A stretch of 28,456 bases of DNA. It comes from JBHPHI01 sp042569595. Lineage in GTDB: Bacteria; Patescibacteriota; Microgenomatia; UBA1400; 2-01-FULL-45-11. Position 1 is the first letter of the stretch; every line of letters starts with the position of its first letter. Shown in pieces: positions 16,397 through 24,977 of the stretch. The position numbers were made by a program, and so were the translations under genes. The stretch spans positions 1 through 28,456 of the forward strand of contig JBHPHI010000013.1 of assembly GCA_042569595.1 (NCBI GenBank), read 5' to 3'. The notes below the pieces were generated by a model that saw only the letters and a program-made list of their open reading frames with translations, was not told the origin of the DNA and made no database searches.

Positions 16397-17945
16397 TAAA
16401 AACCTACTAACTTACTTAGCAGGGTTTTTGTTAGTTTTTATTCCGTTATATCCTAAGTTACCTTTATTTGACGCAATTCCCGGATATATCGTCAGGGTCA
16501 GATTTGAAGACTTTCTAATCTTATTCACAATGATCGTATGGCTTGTTCAAGTTTTTAGAAAAAAAGTCGAGTGGAAAAACCCGTTATTCTACATAATAAT
16601 CGCATATATAGGGTTTGGGTTCTTAACTACTCTATCTGCTATATTCATCACCAAAACCGTACCTAACGAACTAATTCATGTAGGGAAAATGTATCTACAT
16701 TATTTTAGAAATATTGAATATTTTTCCTTATTCTTTATCTTGTATTCAGCTGTAAAGACGAAAAAACAGGCAAGAATTCTAGTAACTCTTTCCTCAGTAG
16801 TGATGTTGCTTGTAAGCATATACGGCTACGGTCAAAGATATTTATATTGGCCAGTTTATTCCACTATGAATAGGGAGTTTGCAAAAGGCCTAAGGTTGTA
16901 TCTTACAGAGCACGCAAGGGTGCCAAGCACATTTGGAGGTCATTATGACCTAGCTGCCTACACCATGGTGGTTCTCACCTTCATTCTTTCATTGTTTTAT
17001 TTTGTTAAAAACAAATGGTTGAAGTTATTATTCGCAGCCTCCTATGCTGCTGGATTTTGGCTTCTTATTCTTACAGCATCAAGAACGTCATTCATCGCGT
17101 ACCTAGTTTCAATTACCACCCTTTTCTTTATCTTCTTATTTGTAAAAGGTTGGAAGTGGTCTATTCCTAGGTGGTTTCTTGTAATGTTTTTAAGCATGTT
17201 TGTAATGCTTTCATTCGGTGATTTATCAGAAAGGTTTACTCAAGTTTTAGGTTTAAAGAAGATTAAGGAAAAATATTCAAACCTTGCATTTTTACCCAAG
17301 GCAGAAAAACCAGAAAATGCAGTATCCATAGACGAAATCTCAAAAGTTACTGTTTCCTCTGACGCTCCACCGTCACAAACAAAACCAACCAATCTGCCAG
17401 GAGACGTATACGAGGACATTCCTTTGCCAGTAGAAGATGGAAAAGGGGGGGTAAAGCTAGTAACCAGAACCTATTCAGAAAACGCTTATAAATATGGACT
17501 TTCAGCTGCAATAAGATTTGATGCTCTTTGGCCAAGAGCTATAGCCGGATTTAAGAAAAACCCTCTTCTCGGGGCGGGGTATTCTACCTTAACAAAAACA
17601 TCAAATATCCAATTTACTGAAGCAGAATCTACAGACAACAACTTCCTAAGAACCTTGGGGGAAACTGGGTTGCTTGGTTTTATTACTTTCTATGGAACCA
17701 TAATCGCCGCATTTTATTTCACAGTAAAAAAGTTAAAAGACTTGAAAAAAGACCCATTACTTCACGCTTATGCAATTGGAATGTTGGCAGCAATAATAGG
17801 CTTACTTTTAAATGCATCTTATATTGATGTATTTGCTGCATCAAAAGTGGCAGAGACTTTTTGGGCTTATGTGGGATTACTAATGGCAATTACTTATGGC
17901 ATCAAAACAAAATCAAAAAAAGCCAAACAAACTAAGAAAAAATAG
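16350..17945 (+). CDS. Wzy-type polymerase / O-antigen ligase family membrane protein
   Basis: This 531-residue protein has about 12 hydrophobic helices and one large outward loop at roughly residues 295-430. HARVPSTFGGHYDLAAYTM near 190-208 matches the 'R..gtf....faay' segment of the O-antigen ligase/polymerase family (Wzy_C). NPLLGAGYSTL near 408 and DNNFLRTLGETGLLGF near 430-445 are the other conserved points ('G.G....dn.yl..l.e.GllG'). The loop is unusually long and rich in Pro, Thr and acidic residues. The protein would polymerise flipped repeat units or transfer the glycan to an acceptor; sequence alone does not distinguish the two. It overlaps the GT2 gene before it by 47 bases and the GT-C gene after it by 50 bases, and no in-frame alternative start removes the first overlap. 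Confidence 0.85.
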   Translation: MKIEKVSTKKLLAWLDKNLLTYLAGFLLVFIPLYPKLPLFDAIPGYIVRVRFEDFLILFTMIVWLVQVFRKKVEWKNPLFYIIIAYIGFGFLTTLSAIFITKTVPNELIHVGKMYLHYFRNIEYFSLFFILYSAVKTKKQARILVTLSSVVMLLVSIYGYGQRYLYWPVYSTMNREFAKGLRLYLTEHARVPSTFGGHYDLAAYTMVVLTFILSLFYFVKNKWLKLLFAASYAAGFWLLILTASRTSFIAYLVSITTLFFIFLFVKGWKWSIPRWFLVMFLSMFVMLSFGDLSERFTQVLGLKKIKEKYSNLAFLPKAEKPENAVSIDEISKVTVSSDAPPSQTKPTNLPGDVYEDIPLPVEDGKGGVKLVTRTYSENAYKYGLSAAIRFDALWPRAIAGFKKNPLLGAGYSTLTKTSNIQFTEAESTDNNFLRTLGETGLLGFITFYGTIIAAFYFTVKKLKDLKKDPLLHAYAIGMLAAIIGLLLNASYIDVFAASKVAETFWAYVGLLMAITYGIKTKSKKAKQTKKK

Positions 17946-19488
17946 TTTCTTTATTTGGGCAATTCTTCTCTTAGGTTTGTTGGTTCGGCTATATAAAATA
18001 AACACCCCCCTCGCAGATTGGCATTCATGGAGGCAAGTAGACACTGCATCAGTGGCTGTAGAATACACGAAAAACGGCGTTAATTTACTCAAACCCAGAT
18101 ATCTTGATCTTTCCAATATTCCATCAGGAAAAGAAAACCCAGAGGGTTTTAGAATGGTTGAGTTTCCATTAGTTAGTGGAGTCATAGCTTGGATATATCA
18201 ATTTATCCCCAAATCAATACCTTTGCATGTATTTTATAGAATTGACTCTATCTTGTTCTCGATTGGATCAATTTTTCTTATATACAAAATTACTCAAATG
18301 TTTGAAGACGAAAAAACTAGCTTATTGTCAGCTTTGGTATTTTCGATATTGCCGTTTAATATTTATTATTCAAGAACAGTATTGCCTGAGGTGGGTTTAG
18401 TATTTTTTAGTCTATTAACTCTTTATAGTCTGTCAAAATTCTTCATCACATCAAACCACAACCTTAAAACTCCCTGGTATTGGACTGCTTTATTTTCTGG
18501 AGCAATTGCATTGCTCATCAAGCCTGTTGCTATGTTTTTCGCCTTGCCAGCAGTTTATTTAGGGCTTAAAAAGTGCGGCCTAAATTTATTAAAAGATAAA
18601 AAATCATACCTATTTATATTTCTCGTATTTTTGCCATTAGTTTTATGGAGATATTGGATAAGTCAATTTCCAGAGGGAGTTCCAGCATATTTATGGTTAT
18701 TAAATGGAAATGATATTCGATTCAAAGGAGCATTTTTTAGATGGATATTTGCCGATCGCATGGGAAGGTTAATATTGGGTTATTGGGGGTTATTATTTTT
18801 TGGGTTGGGGTTTCTAAAAAAAGCAAAGAGCAGCTTTTTTGGGTGGTGGCTTTTTGCAACTATGATGTATTTGTTCACCTTTGCAACGGGAAATGTTCAG
18901 CACGATTATTACCAAATTATTATTATTCCAATAATTAGTGTTTATGTGGCCAAGGGTATTTCTTTTTTACTTAATCAAAAAACAATTAAATCAAAAATAT
19001 TATTAATCACTTCTTTCGGATTTATGATGGCCTTTTCCTGGTACGAAGTGCGTGGTTATTACAACATCAACAATCCAGCCATAGTGGAGGCTGGAAAATT
19101 TGTAGATCAAAGTGTGGAAAGTGGTGCATTAGTTATTGCTCCGTATCAAGGAGATACCGCGTTTTTATATCAAACAAACAGAAGGGGTTGGCCTATTGGA
19201 GGAAATATAGAGCAGAGAATTGAGCAGGGAGCGCGATATTACATCACCACAACCTTGGACGATGAGGCAAAAGAGTTGATGGAGATATGTGAGGTCACAG
19301 AAACCAATGATCAATTCACGCTTATAAAGTTAGAGTGTGAGCAAGAAGAAGTAAAGATAGAGGAGAGTGAGGATAATGCTTCAGTTGAAGGTTCTCCAAT
19401 ACCAACGCCTACTCCAGAGCCAACTCCAACTCCCAAAGCCACTCAAAAACCCTCATGGCCTCCAGGAAAAAACAAACCAAAAAAATAA
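17896..19488 (+). CDS. Polytopic membrane glycosyltransferase (GT-C, PMT_2-like) with Pro/Thr-rich tail
   Basis: This 530-residue protein has a basic N-terminus, a first helix at about 18-33, then INTPLADWHSWRQVDTASVA. The D41-WHSWRQ-D49 pattern replaces the usual 'DE' pair of PMT-like enzymes and is typical of a GT-C subgroup common in CPR and Microgenomates clusters. About ten more helices follow, with SRTVLPEVGLVFF near 157 as the second motif. The soluble C-terminal part ends in a low-complexity tail (SPIPTPTPEPTPTPKATQKP and a basic end) at about 495-530, which looks like a flexible linker. It presumably acts on lipid-phosphate-linked sugars outside the membrane. It starts inside the end of the polymerase gene and its stop is one base before the next GT4 gene. 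Confidence 0.8.
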   Translation: MASKQNQKKPNKLRKNSFFIWAILLLGLLVRLYKINTPLADWHSWRQVDTASVAVEYTKNGVNLLKPRYLDLSNIPSGKENPEGFRMVEFPLVSGVIAWIYQFIPKSIPLHVFYRIDSILFSIGSIFLIYKITQMFEDEKTSLLSALVFSILPFNIYYSRTVLPEVGLVFFSLLTLYSLSKFFITSNHNLKTPWYWTALFSGAIALLIKPVAMFFALPAVYLGLKKCGLNLLKDKKSYLFIFLVFLPLVLWRYWISQFPEGVPAYLWLLNGNDIRFKGAFFRWIFADRMGRLILGYWGLLFFGLGFLKKAKSSFFGWWLFATMMYLFTFATGNVQHDYYQIIIIPIISVYVAKGISFLLNQKTIKSKILLITSFGFMMAFSWYEVRGYYNINNPAIVEAGKFVDQSVESGALVIAPYQGDTAFLYQTNRRGWPIGGNIEQRIEQGARYYITTTLDDEAKELMEICEVTETNDQFTLIKLECEQEEVKIEESEDNASVEGSPIPTPTPEPTPTPKATQKPSWPPGKNKPKK

Positions 19489-19489
19489 A

Positions 19490-20683
19490 ATGAAAATTCT
19501 CATGCTCACACCATACTTGCCGTATCCCTTGCTTTCAGGTGGGCAAATTAGAACCTACAATCTTCTCAAAAACCTAAAAAGCAAACACGACATTACTCTT
19601 TTTGCCTATATTAGAAAGGACAGCGAGAGAAAACACATTAAGGAGCTGGAAAAATACTGTCATAAAGTTAGAGTTTTTAAGAGAAGACCAGCCTGGGATT
19701 TAAGAAATATTTTATTTGCAGGAACCTCAAGCTATCCATTTTTAGTAAGTATTTATCGATCAAAACATTTCGAAGAAGAGATTAGAAAAGAATTAGACAA
19801 CAATAATTACGATCTCATTCACGCCGAAACGTTTTATATGATGCCAAATATTCCAAAAACTGCCACGCCAACAATTCTTGCCGAGCAAACCATAGAATAC
19901 GACGCGTACTTGCAATACACCAAAAACACCAAAATTTGGCCAGCAAAACCACTTTTGTATCTTGATGTATCAAAAATAAAACGATGGGAAACCCATTATT
20001 GGAAGAACGCCAGCAGACTAATCACAATGTCTGAAGACGACAAGCATGCAATTCAGAACCATCTCAAAAAAGAAATGCCAATAGATGTTGTGGCAAATGG
20101 AGTTGATACAGACTTATTTGCAAAGACAGACAAAAGAAAACTACCTGAAAATCCCACTGTCTTATTTGTTGGCACCTTTAAATGGTTGCCAAACATAGAC
20201 GCGGTAGAGTTGTTAGTTGAGAAGGTTTGGCCTCACGTTATTAAAAACTTAAAACATGCAAGGTTGTTAATTGTAGGCTTTAGTCCAAACGACAAAATAA
20301 AATTATACGGAGATGATCCCACGATTACTGTTCGAGGAGATGTTGAGGATATAAGGGATGCTTACAGCCAAGCTCACGCACTTCTGGCGCCAATTAGGTC
20401 CGGGAAAGGCACAAGGTATAAAATTTTAGAAGCTATGGCCACATCCACGCCTATAGTTGCCACCAACTTAGCAGTAGAAGGAATAGGAATAAAAAATGGT
20501 GAGCACGCACTCATGGCAGATAGTCCTGAAGAATTAGCTAAATCAACAATAAAGTTATTATCTGACAAAAACCTACAACAAAAACTAGCCAACAATAGCA
20601 GAGAGCTTGTAACAAAAAATTACAATTGGCCTGCTATATCAAGAGACTTGGATAGAGTTTATTCAGAGGTTGGGTCGAAATAA
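19490..20683 (+). CDS. Glycosyltransferase family 4 (GT-B fold), XrtA/PEP-CTERM-type subgroup
   Basis: This 397-residue protein begins MKILMLTPYLPYPLLSGGQI, a classical GT4 N-terminus with the SGG turn at 16-18. IEYDAYLQYTK near 135-145 corresponds to the 've......' linker of this subgroup. The donor domain has VANGVDTDLF at 201-210, FVGTFKWLPNIDAVELL near 227-242 and IRSGKGTRYKILEAMATSTP near 302-321. The first Glu of E-x7-E is replaced by a Gly-rich sequence (SGKGTRYKILE314), which is normal for this subgroup. The frame is open further upstream (to 19367), but that part only mirrors the Pro/Thr tail of the previous gene. The ATG at 19490, one base after its stop, is clearly the start. Confidence 0.9.
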   Translation: MKILMLTPYLPYPLLSGGQIRTYNLLKNLKSKHDITLFAYIRKDSERKHIKELEKYCHKVRVFKRRPAWDLRNILFAGTSSYPFLVSIYRSKHFEEEIRKELDNNNYDLIHAETFYMMPNIPKTATPTILAEQTIEYDAYLQYTKNTKIWPAKPLLYLDVSKIKRWETHYWKNASRLITMSEDDKHAIQNHLKKEMPIDVVANGVDTDLFAKTDKRKLPENPTVLFVGTFKWLPNIDAVELLVEKVWPHVIKNLKHARLLIVGFSPNDKIKLYGDDPTITVRGDVEDIRDAYSQAHALLAPIRSGKGTRYKILEAMATSTPIVATNLAVEGIGIKNGEHALMADSPEELAKSTIKLLSDKNLQQKLANNSRELVTKNYNWPAISRDLDRVYSEVGSK

Positions 20684-20685
20684 GA

Positions 20686-20691
20686 TACAAT
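20686..20691 (+). promoter_or_regulatory. Candidate -10 element of a leaderless transcript
   Basis: TACAAT at 20686-20691 ends seven bases before the first base of the ATG at 20698, so the predicted transcript start coincides with the start codon. A partial -35, TTCAGA at 20662-20667, lies 18 bases upstream. No ribosome binding site is present. Confidence 0.42.
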
Positions 20692-20697
20692 ACCGAT

Positions 20698-21651
20698 ATG
20701 AAAATAAAACCAACTCATGTAAAAAAAATAACTGAAGGAAAAAAGAACTACAAAGGCAAGCCCGATCTTTCAGTAATCATCTTAAACTATAACGCAAAAA
20801 AATTTCTAAAAGACTGCCTCGTTTCCCTTGAAAAACAAGAAGGCTTAAAGATTCAAACCATCGTAGTAGACAACAACTCCTCTGATGAATCAGTAGAAAT
20901 GTTAAAAAAAGAATTTAATAAAATCGATTTAGTAGAAAGGAGCACCCCAAAAGGTTTTTCAGCAGGCAACAACGCTGGGGTCCCTCTCGCAAAAGCAAAC
21001 ACAGTTCTCTTTCTAAACCCTGATATGAAATTTTTGAAAAAAACTGATTTAAAAAAATGTTATGAATATTATTACAGTCAAAAAAATATTGGAGTCATGA
21101 CTTGCCGCATAGATCTCGCCCTAACAGGGGGAATAGATGAAACATGTCATAGAGGCTTTCCAACTCCTTGGGCGTCATTGACGCATTTTAGTGGTATATC
21201 AAGAATTTTTCCCAAGACTAAATTATTTGGTCAATACCTACAAACATACAAAGACATAGACACAGAACACGAGGTAGATGCAATGGGTGGAATGTTTATG
21301 TTGATGAGCAGGAAAGTTGGAGAAGAGGTGGATTGGTGGGATGAAGACTATCCTTTGTATGGGGAGGATTTAGATTTTTGCTATGTTGTCAGAGAAAAAG
21401 GTTATAAAAACATGTATTGGCCCAAAGTAAAAGTTGTGCACTATAAGGGAGTCAGCACGGGCATGAGCAAACATAGCAAAAAGGTGACTACAGCCTCCAA
21501 AGAAACAACTAAGAGAGTAAAAGGTTGGTCAATGCAGGCTATGGAAATTTTTTACAAAAAACACTATCAAAAAAAATATCCATTTTTTATCAATAGGTTA
21601 GTGTTTCTAGGACTTAAACTTCTTAAATTCAAAAGAGTCAACTTAGCATGA
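20698..21651 (+). CDS. Glycosyltransferase family 2, rhamnosyltransferase (WbbL)-like
   Basis: This 317-residue GT2 has an N-terminal extension of about 22 basic residues. The core follows: PDLSVIILNYNAKKFLKDCL at 22-41, VVDNNSSDES at 56-65, PKGFSAGNNAG at 84-94, FLNPDM at 105-110 with NPD in place of DxD, and MGGMFMLMSRKV followed by YGEDLDFCY, which holds the catalytic acidic pair. The C-terminus is basic with a short hydrophobic stretch and probably sits at the membrane. The subgroup transfers rhamnose or related sugars to lipid-linked glycans, but no rhamnose synthesis genes are here. It may have its own leaderless promoter. Its end overlaps the next GT4 gene as ATGA. Confidence 0.9.
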   Translation: MKIKPTHVKKITEGKKNYKGKPDLSVIILNYNAKKFLKDCLVSLEKQEGLKIQTIVVDNNSSDESVEMLKKEFNKIDLVERSTPKGFSAGNNAGVPLAKANTVLFLNPDMKFLKKTDLKKCYEYYYSQKNIGVMTCRIDLALTGGIDETCHRGFPTPWASLTHFSGISRIFPKTKLFGQYLQTYKDIDTEHEVDAMGGMFMLMSRKVGEEVDWWDEDYPLYGEDLDFCYVVREKGYKNMYWPKVKVVHYKGVSTGMSKHSKKVTTASKETTKRVKGWSMQAMEIFYKKHYQKKYPFFINRLVFLGLKLLKFKRVNLA

Positions 21652-22784
21652 AAATCGGAATAGATGCACGAATGTATGGGTTAGAGCATGCTGGTATTGG
21701 TAGATACGTAATTAATTTAGTTAATGAGGCAATAAAAATTGATAGAAAGAATCAATACGTTCTCTTTTTAAGAAAAAAATACTTTTCTACCCTGGATGTT
21801 CCAAGAAATACAACCAAAGTACTTGCAGACATAAGGCATTATTCATTAGATGAGCAAACAAAATTCCCACAAATCATGAAAAAACAGTGTGTTGATCTTA
21901 TGCACTTTCCTCACTTCAACGTTCCACTTATTTATAATGAGCCATATGTTGTTACTATTCATGATTTACTATGGCATCAAGTAAAAGGAATGGCCGTAAC
22001 TAGTCTCTCTCCGCTAAAGTATCTTGTGAAGTATTTGGGTTACCGATCAGTAGTAAATCACGCCATTTCAAAAGCAAACAACATAATCGTTCCCAGCAAA
22101 TACGTCAAGTCCGTAGTTGAAGAATATGGGGGAAAATCAAGCAAAATAGTAGTCACTCACGAAGCCGTTGATGATTCTCTGAAAAAAACCAAAAAAATAA
22201 GTTTCAAAAAGTTATCTGCAAAATACAACATCAACAAACCCTTTGTTATATATATTGGGTCTGCCTATCCACACAAAAATGTTAACAAACTCATCGACGC
22301 TATTAATCTAATAAATCATCAGTCAGATGAAAAAATTCAATTAATTGTTGCAGGATCAAGAGATATTTTTGTAAAGAAACTTCAACAATACGCTGAAAAA
22401 ACAAGTAAAGAAAAAAATATTATATTCACAGGCTACTTAACCGATAATCAGGTTAAGTGTTTATATCAAAACGCTCTTTGTTTAGTTCACCCCTCTCTTT
22501 CTGAGGGGTTTGGACTCACAGGACTTGAGGCCATGTCTGTTGGTCTTCCAGTGATTTCTTCAGACGCTGGATCTCTAAAGGAGATCTATCAGGACGCTGC
22601 TTTATACATAGACCCCCACAGTTCTTATGATTTGTCTTACGCCGTTATGACTTTGTTCCACGATAAAAAATTACGTCAAAAACTTATAAAAGCAGGAAAA
22701 AAACAGGCCACAAAATATTCATGGGAAAAAATGGTGAAAAAAACCATTAAAACATATAAAAAAGCTATTTCCATAAAAAAATGA
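21648..22784 (+). CDS. Glycosyltransferase family 4, mannosyltransferase-like (GT-B fold)
   Basis: This 378-residue protein begins MKIGIDARMYGLEHAGIGRY, the MtfB-like GT4 start. DLMHFPHFNVPL lies at 83-94, VVTIHDLLWHQ at 101-111, YIGSAYPHKNVNKLIDAI near 202-219 and the E-x7-E motif as E286-GFGLTGL-E294. It is the third member of a paralogous set with the genes at 12670 and 13748, though it is more divergent. It probably adds a hexose, plausibly mannose given the GDP-mannose gene downstream. It is bracketed by ATGA overlaps at both ends, so it is tightly coupled to its neighbours. Confidence 0.9.
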   Translation: MKIGIDARMYGLEHAGIGRYVINLVNEAIKIDRKNQYVLFLRKKYFSTLDVPRNTTKVLADIRHYSLDEQTKFPQIMKKQCVDLMHFPHFNVPLIYNEPYVVTIHDLLWHQVKGMAVTSLSPLKYLVKYLGYRSVVNHAISKANNIIVPSKYVKSVVEEYGGKSSKIVVTHEAVDDSLKKTKKISFKKLSAKYNINKPFVIYIGSAYPHKNVNKLIDAINLINHQSDEKIQLIVAGSRDIFVKKLQQYAEKTSKEKNIIFTGYLTDNQVKCLYQNALCLVHPSLSEGFGLTGLEAMSVGLPVISSDAGSLKEIYQDAALYIDPHSSYDLSYAVMTLFHDKKLRQKLIKAGKKQATKYSWEKMVKKTIKTYKKAISIKK

Positions 22785-23896
22785 AGGTTGCAGTCGTATA
22801 TGATAGGGTAAATAAAATTGGTGGAGCAGAGCATGTTTTAAAAAACATTCACTCAATTTGGCCAAAAGCACCAATATTTACATCTGTATATAACAAAAAA
22901 ACAGCTCCATGGGCAGACGGCATAAAAGTAATCCCATCCTTTATTCAAAAAATTCCTTTTTCCAAAACGAACCATGAGTGGTTTTTTTGGGCAATGCCCT
23001 TTGCTTTTGAAACCTTCACTTTTGATGATTTTGATGTGGTGATCTCTGTTTCTAGTGCTCAAGCAAAAGCCGCTGTTACCAAACCAAACACTCTTCACAT
23101 AAGTTATTTATTAACCCCAACAAAATATCTCTACAGTCACAAAAAACTACATTTAGAGAAAAACCCTTTGGGAAAAGTTGGTGAATTAATTTTAAAAAAT
23201 ATTTGGAAACACGAAGAAAGATGGGATCAAATTGTGGTTCGTAGGCCAGATAAAATAGTGACAATATCAGAGACTGTTGATAAACGAGTAAAGAAATATT
23301 ACAAAATCAATTCTGACGAAATAATACATCCCCCAGTAGATACTAATAAATTTTCAGAAAAATCCTTATTCATCCCAGAACAAAAAAATTATTATTTAGT
23401 TGTATCTAGGCTCGTGCCTTCAAAAAGGATCAACTTAGCCATTAAAGCTTTTAATAAACTAAATAAAACTTTGATTGTTGTGGGGAGTGGTCGAGAGAAG
23501 AAAAACTTGAAAAAAATTGCACACAAAAACATTCATTTTGTAGGGCAAGTTTCAGATCAAGAGTTAGTTGGATATTATCAAAACTGTAAAGCCGTAATTT
23601 TTCCGCAGGAAGAAGATTTTGGAATAGTAGCAGTTGAAGCATTGGCCTCCGGCAAGCCTGTAGTTGCATATAAAAAAGGCGGAGCATCTGAAATTATTCA
23701 ACACAAAAAACATGGATTATTATTTGACCGACAAACACCTTCGCATATAATGAAAGTCATACAAAGTAATACGAACGTCAAATTTAATCAACATGCTTTA
23801 AAAGAAAAAGCAAAAGAATTTGATTCAAGCGTTTTTAAAACTAAATTTAAACAATACGTGGAGGAAGAATGGAAAACACACAAAAAAATAATTTAA
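22781..23896 (+). CDS. Glycosyltransferase family 4, WbaZ-like (GT-B fold)
   Basis: This 371-residue protein begins MKVAVVYDRVNKIGGAEHVL, with the GGAE acceptor-domain turn at 14-17. It continues with IWPKAPIFTSVYNKK, ISYLLTPTKYLYSH near 107-120 and HPPVDTNKF near 183-191. The donor half has YYLVVSRLVPSKRINLAI near 204-221 and the E-x7-E motif as E278-DFGIVAV-E286. These segments match the WbaZ-like mannosyltransferases of O-antigen loci. It lies directly before the gene that makes GDP-mannose and overlaps it by 28 bases, which supports mannose as donor; this is inference from context. It starts in an ATGA overlap with the previous gene. Confidence 0.9.
   Translation: MKVAVVYDRVNKIGGAEHVLKNIHSIWPKAPIFTSVYNKKTAPWADGIKVIPSFIQKIPFSKTNHEWFFWAMPFAFETFTFDDFDVVISVSSAQAKAAVTKPNTLHISYLLTPTKYLYSHKKLHLEKNPLGKVGELILKNIWKHEERWDQIVVRRPDKIVTISETVDKRVKKYYKINSDEIIHPPVDTNKFSEKSLFIPEQKNYYLVVSRLVPSKRINLAIKAFNKLNKTLIVVGSGREKKNLKKIAHKNIHFVGQVSDQELVGYYQNCKAVIFPQEEDFGIVAVEALASGKPVVAYKKGGASEIIQHKKHGLLFDRQTPSHIMKVIQSNTNVKFNQHALKEKAKEFDSSVFKTKFKQYVEEEWKTHKKII
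23860..23864 (+). promoter_or_regulatory. Ribosome binding site of the mannose-1-phosphate guanylyltransferase gene
   Basis: GGAGG at 23860-23864 lies four bases before the ATG at 23869, within the 3' end of the preceding gene. It settles the start and indicates independent re-initiation despite the 28-base overlap. Confidence 0.55.
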
Positions 23897-24975
23897 GAAT
23901 AGTTATTTTTGCTGGCGGTGTCGGAACAAGAATGTGGCCCCTATCCAGAAAAGCAACACCAAAACAATTTGAAAAAATCATAAATAATAAATCTACCTTG
24001 CAACTAGCTGTTGAAAGAGTTCGTCCAGAAACTGAACTAGAAGACATCTATATTTCAACAGGAAAAAGCTATATACAAACAATAAAAGAACAACTTCCGA
24101 AGCTACCAAACTCTAACTTGATTGGTGAGCCAGAAATGAGAGATGTTGCTCCTGCAGTCGGGTATCTAATGGCAATTCTTGCCAAAAAAGACCCGTGGGG
24201 TCCTGTAGCAATTTTGTGGAGCGATCATCTAATGGACAACGTTCAAACTTTCAAAAACGCTCTTCAAGTCGGGGGAGATTATTTAAAAGAAAATAGGAAT
24301 AGTTTCGTATTCTTGGGACAAAAAGCAAGATTTGCAAATCAAAACTTAGGATGGATTCAGCATGGAGAGAAAAAGGAGAGTATAAACGGATTTGATGTGC
24401 ATGAGTTTGTTTCTTGGCATTATCGCCCAGAGATAGAAATAGCGAAAAAATATTTTAAATCAGATGACTACACTTGGAATCCTGGATATTTTGTTGTAAC
24501 TCCTCAATTCGTTCTAAATCAATTCAAAAAGCTTCAGCCCAAGATGTACGAAGGTCTAATGAAGCTGCAAGAATCCTACGGAACCCCAGAGCACACACAA
24601 CTACTTGACGAAATATATCCAAAATTTGAAAAAATTTCTTTTGATGATGCTATTGTCACTAAAACAAGTCCTGATCAGGCCGTTGTGATCCCAGTAGATT
24701 TAGGGTGGAGTGATGTTGGTACGTGGGAAGCTCTAAAAGAAGCCTTGCAGGAAAATCCAGAAGACAACATAGAAAAAGGAAAAGTAGTTACTCATGAAAC
24801 TAAAAACTCTGTAATATATAACTATACGGATAAATTAGTTACCTCAGTTGGTGCTGAGGGGATGATTGTGGTCGTCACGAATGACGTTATAATGGTGGCT
24901 CCTCAAGAATCAATTCCAGACGTGAAGAAGATGTTAAAAAAGTTTGAAGGAACAGATTTGGAGAAATTCACATAA
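23869..24975 (+). CDS. manC: Mannose-1-phosphate guanylyltransferase (GDP-mannose synthesis)
   Basis: This 368-residue enzyme makes GDP-mannose from mannose-1-phosphate and GTP in the cytoplasm. The nucleotidyltransferase signature is FAGGVGTRMWPLSRKATPKQF at 14-34 (GG.GtR.wPlSr, with the PKQF lysine). WSDH lies at 117-120, NPGYF at 204-208 and DLGWSDVGTWEAL at 277-289, all diagnostic for type II GMP enzymes. The C-terminal 60-70 residues are a short beta-helix-like part. It lacks the phosphomannose isomerase domain of the ~470-residue bifunctional ManC/AlgA, so isomerase and phosphomannomutase must come from elsewhere. It supplies donor for the neighbouring GT4 enzymes, and possibly for GDP-fucose or similar sugars, though no such gene is visible. 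Confidence 0.93.
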   Translation: MENTQKNNLRIVIFAGGVGTRMWPLSRKATPKQFEKIINNKSTLQLAVERVRPETELEDIYISTGKSYIQTIKEQLPKLPNSNLIGEPEMRDVAPAVGYLMAILAKKDPWGPVAILWSDHLMDNVQTFKNALQVGGDYLKENRNSFVFLGQKARFANQNLGWIQHGEKKESINGFDVHEFVSWHYRPEIEIAKKYFKSDDYTWNPGYFVVTPQFVLNQFKKLQPKMYEGLMKLQESYGTPEHTQLLDEIYPKFEKISFDDAIVTKTSPDQAVVIPVDLGWSDVGTWEALKEALQENPEDNIEKGKVVTHETKNSVIYNYTDKLVTSVGAEGMIVVVTNDVIMVAPQESIPDVKKMLKKFEGTDLEKFT

Positions 24976-24977
24976 GT

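Noticed and set aside
19367..19489. N-terminal extension of the GT4 gene back to an ATG at 19367
   Set aside because: The extra 41 residues are an out-of-phase reading of the Pro/Thr-rich tail of the previous gene; the GT4 fold starts at the ATG at 19490.
22435..22458. 8-bp inverted repeat ACTTAACC / GGTTAAGT with an 8-base loop in a GT4 gene
   Set aside because: It is short, lies within a conserved coding region and has no T-run; it is compatible with chance.
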